A stretch of DNA of 64,000 bases from NCBI RefSeq assembly GCF_001942305.1, contig NZ_MKKE01000022.1:124001-188000 (forward strand). Reading direction: 5' to 3'. The DNA comes from Saccharomonospora sp. CUA-673 (GTDB taxonomy: Bacteria > Actinomycetota > Actinomycetes > Mycobacteriales > Pseudonocardiaceae). The notes below the pieces were generated by a model. It did no database searches. It was not told the DNA's origin and saw only the letters and a program-made list of their open reading frames with translations. A program made the position numbers and the translations under genes. This document shows positions 48,101 to 56,810 of this stretch, piece after piece (position 1 is the stretch's first letter; each line of letters begins with the position of its first letter).

Positions 48101-49153
48101 CGCATCGCTCACGGCGAGCAGGCGGTGCCAGGTGTCGTAGGTCTCGTCGAGAAGCTCCTCGCCGTGGGCGGCACGCTTCTGCAGGTCGTCGATGACATCG
48201 CGGATCGCATAGGAGTCCCAGTAGAGCTTCTCAGTGGGGAGCATTCCGCGCTCTTCGGCGAAGAGCAGGAAGACTACGCGCATCATCACGGTGACGGCGG
48301 CTTGGTAAACGTCGTCGGGCTTCTCAGGCAGCGGGTCAGGATCACCGGCGGCGAGCGCTTCGAGGCGGTGGCGGGAGAAGGAACCGACGAGAAGTTCGAC
48401 GGCTTTGCGGACCTGGGTGCCGAGGGCCTCGGTGATCTCCTCCGCCTCAAGCTCGCTGCGTTCGAGGAGTTTCGAGAGACGTTCGTCGGTGTCTTTGGCG
48501 CGGAAGCGGCGTTGGTCGATGAGGGTGAGGAAGGCGTCGCGGACCAGGTGCTCTTCGCCCCAGGTCGCGGCATCGGTGATCGCGGAGCCGGTCGGCTTGT
48601 CGCGGTGTGCCCAGACGATGGCCCACCAGCGGCCGTCGGTGACGAGGCCGATTTCGACGTCGGCTTTGCGCAGGAGCGCAGCCATGCGGTCGATCTCGGT
48701 GGCGGACCAGCCGTCGAGGCCGGGGCCGCGAAGGTCGTCGCTCGGGTCGACTATGCGTAGCAGGGCTGCGTGGTCGGCGACACGCCCCTTGAGGGCGCCG
48801 TCCGGGCGAACACGGATTTGCTCCCCCGGGGAGTGGATCTCGACGTCAGGCGGCAGATCTGGGGCGGGGACGCGGAGGCCTTCCCAGTCGACCAGCTGGT
48901 CGAGGACCGTGGCAATCCAGGTTCGGGCGATCTCGGCATACTCGTCGCGGTTGTCGGGCGTGCGGGCGTCGTAGGCGCGCAGCCAGTCGGCGTATGCCTG
49001 TTTGAACGTGACGGCGCGGTCGTTGGTGTCGCCGAGCCGGTCGACGCCGGTGGGCCAGACCGACTTCACCACCGGGAGGCTCAAGAAGGGCCCCTCGGTC
49101 TCGAACTGCCCGAGCCAGGAGTGATCGACTTCGGTTTTGCCGCGCTTGCTCAT
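45122..49153 (-). CDS. drmMI: DISARM N6-adenine DNA methyltransferase DrmMI
   Basis: The product has 1343 residues. The methylase core has SAM motif I VADIAAGSGAFLVAAARFLA and catalytic motif IV DAVIGNPPFLGGQ (N-P-P-F), typical of gamma-class adenine methylases in type IIG/PglX-like proteins. A long N-terminal region with no nuclease motif and a C-terminal target-recognition region (YPSDVFETFPCP-like TPSDVFETFPCPEH) flank it. It marks self DNA, and methylation lets DISARM spare the chromosome. Start overlaps the drmD stop (ATGA). Confidence 0.92.
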   Translation of the reverse strand: MSKRGKTEVDHSWLGQFETEGPFLSLPVVKSVWPTGVDRLGDTNDRAVTFKQAYADWLRAYDARTPDNRDEYAEIARTWIATVLDQLVDWEGLRVPAPDLPPDVEIHSPGEQIRVRPDGALKGRVADHAALLRIVDPSDDLRGPGLDGWSATEIDRMAALLRKADVEIGLVTDGRWWAIVWAHRDKPTGSAITDAATWGEEHLVRDAFLTLIDQRRFRAKDTDERLSKLLERSELEAEEITEALGTQVRKAVELLVGSFSRHRLEALAAGDPDPLPEKPDDVYQAAVTVMMRVVFLLFAEERGMLPTEKLYWDSYAIRDVIDDLQKRAAHGEELLDETYDTWHRLLAVSDALHGGVNYDEMRMPAYGGSLLDPDRFPWLSATDDKGLRIKVRDRVMLHVLKSVQYANLGKEARRISFRDIDVEQIGYIYEGLLGYTCTTVEGEVVLGLDGKDGEEPEIDAATLQELYDDSTDGKSFAKALRDWVKDDQPAAKLASVAKIAKAYEAELTDEQRAEVTRQLNPIVEDDKELLEFLVDWSALIRRDLRGIPLVVPVGGLVVTETPSRKHAGAHYTPRSLAEEVVQHALEPLVYEPGPLQENDRDRWQLKGSTAILDLKVADIAAGSGAFLVAAARFLAERVVEAWTAEDAISAEEKAQPDRAYQRAIREVIARCLYGADINPMAVEMCKLSLWLVSLDPTKPFSFVDDKIFCGNSLLGITDLDQLRRLHIYPDEKENDLITELVDVDGKLAEATRLRRELANPVVEHDPMRSRAGKLRLLRQAKEVTTELRDIADGIITAGLPHGGKPGRKLDDAYTALSWALSVAYPRDDSKEDRSRLDTILEHGLTPTVETDYARWQPTHWVIEAPDVFIDHGGFDAVIGNPPFLGGQKLTGAMGTDFRDWLINTIAASRRGSADLVAYFYLRATSLLHRNGTLGMIATNTVAQGDTREVGLDAMVADGFTITRAIQSRSWPASSANLEYAAVWGTLGPVTDNVPRVADDIEVRRISTLLGPVGRAEGNPVRLAENSGIAYIGCYVLGMGFVVESEEAQEWIGTDPRNAEVIFPYLNGDDLNSRPDSSASRWVIDFNDRTETEAAKYLLPFQRVKEQVKPERRRLKPDGSFVLRKPLPDRWWQYAEKRPALRKAIAELDAVLAIARVSKTVMPLRVPTEQVPSEACVVFASDSYSDQAVLSSNLHQIWAITYGSGMRNDPRYTPSDVFETFPCPEHTDCVETLGRILDEKRREIMLRRELGLTKLYNLVNDPEVQGDADVGRMREIQVEVDEATMEAYGWDDLPLDHGFHAYRQMQRWTVSPAARVEILDRLLELNHERARAEGQHIPAQEQLF

Positions 49154-52100
49154 CGGATGGTCACCTTCCCAGAGGCGGCGTCCTCGGGTGCGAGCGCGAA
49201 GACCACCGCGGCGTGGAACGTGCGGGCCTGGACATCGGCATATCGGGCGTCGACGGCGGCCAGTTCGCGATCGCGCTCGTCTCCCAGTGCTTCGATGCGT
49301 TCGCGGATCTGTCGCAGGTCGCGCTCGGACTGGCGGCGTTCATCGTCGAAGAGGGCGAGTTGATCGTCGTCGGCGAGTTCCTTCGCCTGTTGCAGCGCGT
49401 CGGTGAGGGTGTGGCCGAAGCGGTCGAAGATCGCTTTCACTCGGTCGCGGTCGGCCTGGTGTCGCTGGGCGAGCTGCTGCTCGACGTCGCGGCGGCGTCG
49501 GCTGACGCGGTCCTCGACTGCACGGGCGACGCGGGCGCTGAGGTCGTCGGCGGCGGCGCTGCTCCATGCCTGGGCTAGCTGCTGAATGACGCTCGCCGGT
49601 GGGTGCTGGAGCTTGTCAGCGTCCAGTGCCTTCTCGAGCAGAGCTTCGGCCTTTTGCTCCCCGACTGCTTGGCGTTTGGCGAGGCGAGTGCCCGCGAGGA
49701 AGACTTCCTCGTGGAGCCGGAGTCCGGCTTCACCGATCAGAACCATGCGGGTGACCGCGGCGGCGAACGACTCCTCAAGGTCGGGGACCACTACGGCGGT
49801 GACGCGTTCGAGGGATCGCTCGGTGCCCCAGAGGGCGGCGCGGAGCCGTTTGGTGGCGCGCTGGAGGAGTGGGCTGCCGAGGTGTTGGTACACCACGTTC
49901 GGGTCGCCACCATCGTCGGCCGGAGCGAGGACCTGCGGGTCGAAGGCGATCGGCCGGAGGTTGTCGGGGTCGAGCCGCGTGCTCAGGCCGCAGGTGACCT
50001 GGTCCCAGGACTGATCGAGGTTCGGGAGCCGGAAAACCGGCACGTCGGTGCGGTCCGAGCCGATCTCCGCCAGCGGCGGGATGCGGTCGAGTTCGAAGGC
50101 GGTCTCGACGACACGCTGCAAGTTCGCCGGGCGCAGGTGGAGAGTGTCGCGGCTGGCGGCGAGCTCGTCGGCGAGCTTCGTGAGTTCGGCACTCATCCCG
50201 CGGCCGCCGGCGAGCATGGCACTCATCGGGTCCTTCTCGGCCTTCGTTTTCTTCGGGATCACCTCGACGCCGCCGAGCTGCCGCTGGATGTCTGGCGCGA
50301 TGATCTCGTTGGCCGAACCGAGGTCCTTCATGATCTGCGAGACCTTGATCGCGACCCTCGCGAGGAGCTCGACGTCCGCTGCCAGGTCGTCATCAGTTGC
50401 GACGGGCTGGAAATGACGGATCTCCGGCGCAATGGCCTGACCGTAGCGGTCGACCCGTCCGATCCGCTGTTCGAGCCGATTGGGGTTGAACGGGATGTCG
50501 AAGTTGACCAGCCGGTGACAGTGGTTCTGCAGGTCGATGCCTTCTCCTGCTGCGTCGGTGGCGAGCAGGATGCGGACGCGCTCCTTGGCCGGGTCTTCGT
50601 TGAAGCGTTCGCGAATCAGCTCACGCTGCTCAGCGTCTGTGCTGCCGGCGATGACGCCGATCCGGTCAGGTTCCCAGCCCTTCTGCCGGAGGATGTCGCG
50701 GATCCAGTCGAGGGTGTCAACGTACTCGGTGAAAACTACGACCCGCTCGTTGTTCCATCGTCCGTCCGGTCTGCAGACCGCTTCGAGGTAGGTGAGAAGC
50801 GACTCGAGGCGGGCGTCGGGACGGGCGTCGTACCTGTGGCCCCAGTTGCTCAACCACTCCAGGTCCTGCTTGTCCTCGTCAGTGAGCGGCGGGAGGGCGT
50901 TCTTGGTCTTCTGTAGCGTTTGCATTTCCGGTTGCTCGACCTTGCCCTCCTCGGTCTCGTCGGCGTCGGAGCCGATGACCTCGTCGTAGAGGCGGTCGAA
51001 GTCGTCCGGGAGGCCGCCGGTGCGGGTCTGGCGGTAGACATCGAGAGTCCTGGCGAAGGCGGCTGGCGAAGAGAAGAACCGCTTCTTCAGCAGCAGCGTC
51101 GCCATGTCCTTGGCAGTGCGACTTCCGTTGGTGTCGGCGACAGCCTTGTCTCGCCGCTGAGTGAAAGCGAGGAGGCGAGCGTAAGCCTCGGACTCCCCTT
51201 CGGTGGGTTCATACGGCAGGGCTTTGACCTCACGCTGGACGAAGCGGCCCTCGATGTCGCGCTTGAGGCGACGTACGGCGACCTCCTCGAGCGACTTCTC
51301 ATCCAGCGCCGTGCCCCGGACGAAGCGCTGCGGATCGATCATCTCCAGCAGTGCCGTGAAAGACTCGGTGTAGCCGTTGTGGGGCGTCGCCGAGAGGAAG
51401 AGGCGGTGCTCGCTTCGCTCAGCGAGATCGCGGACCGCGATGGTGCGCTGGGAATCGACGGCATACCCCTGGGTGCGGCCGATCTTGTCCCGCCGCGAAG
51501 GCGCACTCGGGGCGACGTGATGTGCCTCGTCGACGACAAGGATGTCGTAAGCGAACCGGGAGGCGGTGCGCTCATGGCTGTGGAAGGCATCGCGGAGCTG
51601 ACGCTGTGCGCGGCGCCCGGCAGCCAGGACATCGACACGATGGTGCGTGGGAAGAGCGTGAACGGGTTCGCGTGGACTCCGTGGCTGCGGCGGACCTCGC
51701 GCATCGTGTCGGAGTTGATGATGGTGAAGTCGAGCCCGAACTTCTCGGCCATCTCTTCCTGCCATTTGAAGGTCAGACCGGCCGGGCAAACCACAATCGC
51801 GGTTCGGGCGCGGTGCCGAAGGAAGAGCTCCTGCATGACCAGGCCAGCCTCGATGGTCTTACCGAGACCGACGTCGTCGGCGAGGAGAAGGTTGACGCGT
51901 GGAGCGCGGAGCGCGCGCACAAGCGGCTCGAGCTGGTAGTGCTCGATCTTCGCACCGGAACGGAACGGGGCTTGAAGCGTATTGTCATCCGCGCTGGTCA
52001 CCGCGCCCCACCGGAGCGCATCGATGAATGCCGCCAGTCGAGCCGGGTGATCGAACCGCTCAGCCTCAATCTCGGTGGGAAGGTCTTGGGGCGGCGTCAG

Positions 52101-52331
52101 GCTACGGCCAGGCTCCAGCTCCCAGACCACGCGAAGCTCGTCACCGAGGCGATCGTCCTCGACCGACTGGAGACTCACGGCATGCTGCAACTGCTGCACC
52201 GCGTCATCCTGCGCGCTGCGCGGCAGACTCTGCTGCTGTACATCAGTCACCGCCCAGTTGGCGCCCCGAACATTGACGATCTGGCCCGGCTCGGGCACCG
52301 CTGTCGCAGCTCCATGCGCTTCCTCCGCCAT
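49150..52331 (-). CDS. drmD: DISARM SNF2-like helicase DrmD, frame broken by one missing base
   Basis: This SNF2-family helicase is the hallmark of class 1 DISARM. The N-terminal frame has motif I LLLADDVGLGKTIEAGLVMQ and RTAIVVCPAGLTFKWQEEMA. Near 51616 one G is missing (LPG, then RRAQRQLRDAFHSHERTASR). The rest follows in frame with motif II ILVVDEAHHVAPSAPSRRDK, VVVFTEYVDTLDWI, LLATDAAGEGIDLQNHCHRL and EQRIGRVDRYGQ. The span is one short of a codon multiple. Start ATG 52331, or GTG 52334; a TAGGAT box directly upstream suggests a nearly leaderless message. First gene of the operon. Confidence 0.9.
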
Positions 52332-52340
52332 CACAAACCG

Positions 52341-52370
52341 ATCCTAGCGAGAAGAAGCCCCTGGACTGGG
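52341..52370 (-). promoter_or_regulatory. Possible -10 promoter element of the DISARM operon
   Basis: On the minus strand TAGGAT (52346-52341) lies 7 bases before the first start codon of drmD. It fits an actinobacterial -10 element and would give a leaderless or very short leader. The -35 region is not convincing. Confidence 0.35.
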
Positions 52371-52519
52371 GTGAAGCGCCGGGGAGTTGCTGCAACGATC
52401 TATGGGACCTGAGTTCGCTTGTTCAGAAGCAGGCGTGGACCGATGTCTGCCCACAGCGTGCAACCGGACCAGCGGACGCCACGCTCCGCACACGCCCAGT
52501 ACACGCCCCGGTACACCAA

Positions 52520-52586
52520 GTCCGACAACGACGTCGCCTCACTCGCCGACCTCATCGCCGCACACAACGCGCAAACGACTTCCTAG
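52520..52586 (+). pseudogene. 3' remnant of a HAD-family hydrolase gene
   Basis: This stretch reads DVASLADLIAAHNAQTTS and a stop. The intact HAD gene 4 kb away ends LAPLADLIAAHNAQTTG. DNA identity is high over about 50 bases. Only the tail is left, ending where the convergent kinase gene ends. It is a duplicated, truncated copy at the edge of the DISARM island. Confidence 0.65.
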
Positions 52587-53527
52587 AACGCGGTCCAGAC
52601 CCACGGCCGGTCGACCTCGCCGCGTAGGCACGCGATGCGGTGGCGGGTCTCGCGGGCGGCATCAGCGCTGCCCGCCGCCTTCCCGAGCACGAAGGCGACC
52701 CAGCGCAGCTCCTGGATGTCGGCGAGGACGCGAAATGCCGGCGTGATCGTCACGTCGTGGCCACCGTAGGCGGTCACGAACTCCTCGTAGTCCGCGCGGC
52801 TCACGCGCGCGAAGTCGGCGCGGTCCACCGCTACGGGAATCAGGTCCCAGTCCTGGTAGCCACGGGAGACGTGTTCGAGGTCCAGCAGGATCGGCGGACC
52901 ACCTGCCACGGGTACCGCGACGTTGCCCTGCCACGCGTCGCCGTGCACGACCCCGTCACGACCATCCGCCTCGACCTCGGCAAGCCGTCCGCGCAGGTCT
53001 TCGACCCGCTTGCCCAGCCAGGCTCGATCATCACCGGGCACATGATCCGCGGCGGCGATGCGCTCCGCGACGCCCGACAACGGGTCGAACCGAGGTAACT
53101 CCAGCTGGTCAGGAGGACGCAGCGCATGCACTTCGCGCAGGACGGCTCCCAGCTCGGCCGTGGTAGCCGGGCGATGCTCCGGCAACTCGTGCCACCACGT
53201 GACGGGACGTCCGTCCACCACCGTCGGGTGCGGGACCTCGTCGAGCGCCCTCACCACGGTGACGCCGGACGACGCGAGCCACCGCGACACATCGATCTGC
53301 CGGGGCGCGATGTCACCGGTTCCCGTCGGCCCGACCCTCGCCACGATCCTCCCCGGCAACCGGTACATCACGTTCGAGCCGTCACGGATCAACTCCGCTC
53401 CCGTGACATCCAAACCGGCCTCGCCTGCCGCGACGGTCAGGACTTCCTCTGCGCTGGTCAACGGTCGGGCCACCTCGCCGATGGTGTCACCCGAGGCGCG
53501 CGATCTCACGTCGCAGGTCGGCAACAT
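52583..53527 (-). CDS. Aminoglycoside phosphotransferase-family kinase
   Basis: The product has about 314 residues with the small-molecule kinase fold. The catalytic loop is GVVHGDAWQGNVAV (HGDxxxxN) and the metal-binding Asp lies in ILLDLEHVSRGYQDWDLIP. The N-terminal lobe has ELIRDGSNVMYRLPGRIVAR. The family includes antibiotic kinases and many kinases of unknown substrate; resistance cannot be inferred. MLPTCDVRS at 53527 is the best ATG; the GTG before ARPLTSAEEVL is an alternative. Confidence 0.86.
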   Translation of the reverse strand: MLPTCDVRSRASGDTIGEVARPLTSAEEVLTVAAGEAGLDVTGAELIRDGSNVMYRLPGRIVARVGPTGTGDIAPRQIDVSRWLASSGVTVVRALDEVPHPTVVDGRPVTWWHELPEHRPATTAELGAVLREVHALRPPDQLELPRFDPLSGVAERIAAADHVPGDDRAWLGKRVEDLRGRLAEVEADGRDGVVHGDAWQGNVAVPVAGGPPILLDLEHVSRGYQDWDLIPVAVDRADFARVSRADYEEFVTAYGGHDVTITPAFRVLADIQELRWVAFVLGKAAGSADAARETRHRIACLRGEVDRPWVWTAF

Positions 53528-53686
53528 CGCCGACCTGCGTATGCGCACTCGCCGCCTTCCCCAGGCCATGGAGTTCGGTGGCCAGCCGGGTCGAGCGCAC
53601 GGCCGCTGCGGAAGCGCAGCGCATCGACGTCGTCTATCAACGATTCGCTACGACCCAGCCATCGCCTCCTCTATTACAGTGCCCCA

Positions 53687-54199
53687 GTGGCGCATTATTT
53701 GCTCGTGATCGGCGACCGTGAAGCCCTCGGGTGGGTGCTGACAGCGCAACGCATGGCCTTTCCTGCCATGAACCGCAGCGAGACACGCAGCCTGGTCCCA
53801 GGCGACACACTGCTGTTGTACACAACACGTGGCTGCTTCAAGAACCCGACCAGAGATCGAGGGCGAGTCATTTCCGCAGGCACGGCTCGCACCGCGGTCT
53901 CGCCCTTAGAAGAGCCGATCAGCATCGCGGGACGCGAGTTCAGTGCCGGGTGCGAAGTGACTTTCGACTTGGCCACGCCGTGGCCGACCGGCGTGGCGTT
54001 AAGTCCGCTAATAGCCGAGCTCGACACGTTCGCCGATGCCGGCGCGAATTGGAGTATCCGGCTGCGCCGCCCACTCGTACACCTGACTGACCGGGACGGC
54101 GGCACCATCCAGAACCGCCTCGCGGCCCTCGAACCTCAACCGCTGGACAAGGTGCTCGACGACTACGCTCGCTGGTGGCGCGCGTCGCGACGCCCGTGA
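53687..54199 (+). CDS. EVE/PUA-like domain protein
   Basis: The product has 170 residues starting at GTG 53687 (VAHYLLVIGDREALGWVLT). The pattern of an N-terminal YLLVIGD strand, LVPGDTLLLYTTRG in the middle and VISAGTARTAVSPLE resembles the EVE (PUA-like) modified-base-binding fold. Such proteins are linked to modified DNA or RNA and to defence loci. The match is by pattern only. It lies between the kinase and the toxin cluster, in the variable region beyond the DISARM operon. Confidence 0.6.
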   Translation: MAHYLLVIGDREALGWVLTAQRMAFPAMNRSETRSLVPGDTLLLYTTRGCFKNPTRDRGRVISAGTARTAVSPLEEPISIAGREFSAGCEVTFDLATPWPTGVALSPLIAELDTFADAGANWSIRLRRPLVHLTDRDGGTIQNRLAALEPQPLDKVLDDYARWWRASRRP

Positions 54200-54239
54200 T
54201 GGCATTCCGCCCGTCAGGATTCAGCCTTGAGTCCCCAGA

Positions 54240-54650
54240 TCAACCACTAACCTGAATCCAGTCGAGCACCACCGGACACCTCTGGGTATGGAGGAACTGG
54301 TCAAGGCCCGCGTAGACGTCCTCGAGCGGCACTTCCGCCTTCGCTGGCAGGTACGACGGGTGGAGGCCGCCAAGCATGTACTCCACCTCGTCCTCGTTCG
54401 TGCCGTGCGCGGGGACATAGTGCTCGTCGCCCTGGCCGAAGGCGAGCACACCGACTCCGGGCTTGTCGCTGATGCCGAACTCGAGCTCGACATGGTCAGC
54501 GGCGCGGACATCCTTCGGGCCCGCAGCGATCACCCAGAAATGACCGACCTCCAACCCCTGCGCAGCGAACTCACGGACACGGGCAACGAACGCGTCGACA
54601 TCCGGCACGTCGTCGACGTGGAATCCGGTCAGCTCAAGCAGGTCGGTCAT
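54240..54650 (-). CDS. Imm1 family immunity protein
   Basis: The product has 136 residues. HVELEFGISDKPGVGVLAFG, TNEDEVEYMLGGLHPSYLP and EVPLEDVYAGLDQFL match Imm1, the immunity family usually encoded after SCP1.201-like deaminase toxins. The ATG at 54650 overlaps the end of the toxin gene by 17 bases. It should bind and neutralise that deaminase in the producing cell. Confidence 0.85.
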   Translation of the reverse strand: MTDLLELTGFHVDDVPDVDAFVARVREFAAQGLEVGHFWVIAAGPKDVRAADHVELEFGISDKPGVGVLAFGQGDEHYVPAHGTNEDEVEYMLGGLHPSYLPAKAEVPLEDVYAGLDQFLHTQRCPVVLDWIQVSG

Positions 54651-55147
54651 GGTGCTGCCCCCTGTAGGTACGTGTGAACGGCTTGCCATTGACGTCCGTG
54701 CCGAGCACGGTCAGTGAATACCCCGCCGGGAGGATAGCCGGCAGGTACTCGTGGCAACCGCCCGTCGCGCCCGGCTCCGAGCCACACGGCGCGTGATTCA
54801 GGACGAGCCTGCCCTCGCGCTCCCCGCGTCTGATCATCATCGTCGCTGTCTTGATCTCCACATGGTTCGCCAGACGGCGTGCAGCGGCACTTGGGATGCC
54901 GCGCTTGAGCATCTCGGTTTTCGCCTCCGCCGCCCACGGGTCGTCGCGGTTCGGCGTGATGTGGCCGAGCTTCCGACCTCCGATCTCGGGATACGCAACC
55001 ACCCGCGGCGCACGTTCGCCTCGACGCGGACGCGGCGGCAGACGATCCGGCGTCGGTGCGGCGTCGGCCGGGTACCGGTCGCCGTGCGCGTTACGGACCT
55101 CGCGCGGCTCCGGGCGCTCCTGCGGCGCCGCCGGTGGGCGGGCACGT
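54634..55147 (-). CDS. SCP1.201/DddA-like DNA cytidine deaminase toxin (C-terminal part)
   Basis: The reading frame holds a Pro-rich linker and then a deaminase domain. HVEIKTATMMIRRGEREGRL has the HxE zinc/catalytic motif, and NHAPCGSEPGATGGCHEYLP the second PCxxxxxxxGC zinc site. The ending GYSLTVLGTDVNGKPFTRTY is typical of SCP1.201 deaminases, whose DddA member deaminates cytosine in double-stranded DNA. There is no start codon in a good position. The frame joins the WXG-like segment upstream if one T is removed from GATTTCAAG (about 55157), so toxin and N-terminus are probably one protein of about 258 residues. Confidence 0.82.
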
Positions 55148-55408
55148 TCAGCCTTGAAATCGCTGCAGGGTGGTGTCGACGCCCTCCTTGAGCTGCGCCA
55201 TCGCTGCCACCGCAGTACCCAGCGCGTCCGTGGCCTGGGCTGCCTGCCCGTGCAGCATGCCGCCCACCTCGGTGTTACCGAGCGCCGCCACCAGCTGCTG
55301 CATGATGCTGTCCACCTCGTGCGCCTGCGCGAGGATGCCGCCCTGGATCTCGTGACACCGCCCCGACGCCATGTGCAGCGCCGCCAAGGTTTCCTCATGC
55401 GAGGCCAT
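55148..55408 (-). CDS. WXG-like helical N-terminus of the deaminase toxin
   Basis: The segment has 86 residues (MASHEETLAALHMASGRCHE) forming two long helices, like the small N-terminal trafficking domains of actinobacterial ESX-dependent toxins. In the given sequence it ends LQRFQG and a stop. One frame over, the text continues as LQRFKAERARPPAAP into the deaminase. Start ATG 55408 overlaps the previous small gene by 14 bases. It could also be a separate partner protein. Confidence 0.7.
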   Translation of the reverse strand: MASHEETLAALHMASGRCHEIQGGILAQAHEVDSIMQQLVAALGNTEVGGMLHGQAAQATDALGTAVAAMAQLKEGVDTTLQRFQG

Positions 55409-55664
55409 CGCTTCCCCTCCCCTGACGCTCATCAGCGACTAGCGGGCCGGTCTGCCGCGGCGTGCGCGCCAGGCACAGCTCGCACGGCATTCCCGTCGGG
55501 TTGTCCACCCGCTGCAACTGCACCGGCGCGAACGACGCACCGCACAAGGCCGTGACCCGGTCTGGCGGCACCGTCGTGTCCGGCAGCCGGAACACATGGC
55601 TCACCCGCTGGCGCAGGCCCACCACTCCCGGCAGCGGCCTGGCCAACAACATCCCATCGCTCAC
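55395..55664 (-). CDS. Small Cys-containing protein upstream of the toxin
   Basis: The product has 89 residues from GTG 55664 (VSDGMLLARPLPGVVGLRQR). It has a CGASFAPV and MPCELCLAR pair that could hold zinc. The start overlaps the preceding stop (GTGA) and its end overlaps the toxin gene start. Similar small proteins precede WXG-type toxin genes in actinobacteria, in my recollection. Function unknown. Confidence 0.6.
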   Translation of the reverse strand: MSDGMLLARPLPGVVGLRQRVSHVFRLPDTTVPPDRVTALCGASFAPVQLQRVDNPTGMPCELCLARTPRQTGPLVADERQGRGSDGLA

Positions 55665-56017
55665 GCGCCGGCCTCCCTGTCTCGGCGGCCCACCAGTCGG
55701 CGCACGACACCGCGCCGCACACCGTGCGCACGACGCGGTGTCGGAACAGCAGGCGCCAGCACCGCCGCACACGCACGGCACACGGGTCCGTTCGGCACGA
55801 TCGCCGCCGACATCTCGACCACGTGTCCACACACCGCCGCGCACCGCCCACCGTTGGCACGCCCTATCGCGAACGCTTCGTCCTCCACCGCGTGATCGCG
55901 GCAATCGGCCGCGCACCGGAACCACGTGGTGTAGACCTTCGACCTCGCCGTCACGCTCGACGCAGCGTCGGTCGGAGTTATCGCATGTGTCATGTCGACC
56001 GCGTTTCTCCTGGTCAT
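55661..56017 (-). CDS. Cys-rich small protein, first gene of the toxin operon
   Basis: The product has 118 residues from ATG 56017 (MTRRNAVDMTHAITPTD), or less if ATG 55993 is used. It has WFRCAADCRDHAV, RCAAVCGHVV and VCRACAAVL, six Cys in three pairs plus His, suggesting zinc. The C-terminus is Arg-rich. It is coupled to the next small gene by GTGA. Family not recognised. Confidence 0.55.
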   Translation of the reverse strand: MTRRNAVDMTHAITPTDAASSVTARSKVYTTWFRCAADCRDHAVEDEAFAIGRANGGRCAAVCGHVVEMSAAIVPNGPVCRACAAVLAPAVPTPRRAHGVRRGVVRRLVGRRDREAGA

Positions 56018-56124
56018 GAACAACAACACGACCAGCACACCAACTCGCGCCACCGGGAGGCAGTGGCCATGCCGTGGCCGCGGGGGCACCACGCCGTCAC
56101 ACGGCCGACTTCTAGGGTGTGCGT

Positions 56125-56810
56125 ATGACGATTCGCGCGGTGTTCTTCGACGTCGGAGAAGTGCTCGTGGACGAGACCACCGAGTACGGCACCTGGGCCG
56201 ACTGGCTCGGCGTTCCGCGGCACACGTTCTCGGCTGTGTTCGGCGCGGTCATCGCCCGCGGACTCGACTACCGCGAGGCGTTCCGGGTGTTCCGGCCCGG
56301 GTTCGACCTCGAGACCGAGCGACGTCACCGCGCCGAGGCAGGCGAGCCCGAAACCTTCACCGACGCCGACCTCTACCCCGACGCACGCCCCTGCCTCGCC
56401 GCACTCCGCGACCAGGGCCTGACCGTCGGCGTCGCCGGCAACCAAACAGCCCGCGCCGAGTCGATCCTGCGCTCACTCGACCTACCGATCGACGTCCTCG
56501 GCACCTCCGACAGCTGGGGCACCACGAAACCGTCGACCGCGTTCTTCGAACGTGTCATCGCCGAAGCCGGCGTTCCGGCCGAGCACATCCTCTACGTCGC
56601 GACCGCCTCGACAACGACATCCGCCCCGCCGTCGAACTGGGTATCCGCACCGCGGTCATCCGCCGGGGACCGTGGGGGCACATCCTGCGCGGCGATGCAG
56701 CCACCACCATCCTCGGCACCGACGTCGAAGCGGCCTGCCTGTTCCAGCTGGACAGCCTCGCCCCACTCGCCGACCTGATCGCCGCACACAACGCGCAGAC
56801 GACTGGCTAG
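56125..56810 (+). CDS. HAD-family hydrolase, frame broken by one missing base
   Basis: This phosphatase-like enzyme begins MTIRAVFFDVGEVLVDETTE. The nucleophile Asp motif is FFDVGEVL (usual DxDGTL/V replaced by DVGEVL, as in the epoxide-hydrolase-like group), motif II GVAGNQTARAE, and motif III lysine TTKPSTAFF. At about 56599 a G is missing (YVGDRLDNDIRPAVEL is read after repair, with the motif IV GDRLDND). The span of 686 bases is one short; the repaired protein has 228 residues. Its tail is duplicated at 52520-52586. Confidence 0.88.

Noticed and set aside
52583..53527. Antibiotic-resistance kinase
   Set aside because: The fold is shared by many kinases with other substrates; no feature singles out aminoglycosides.
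53487..53690. Small minus-strand gene upstream of the kinase, ending in a plausible AHTQVGDVADLRREIARLG
   Set aside because: The C-terminal text looks protein-like, but no start, ribosome site or single repair gives a coherent protein. It may be a remnant.
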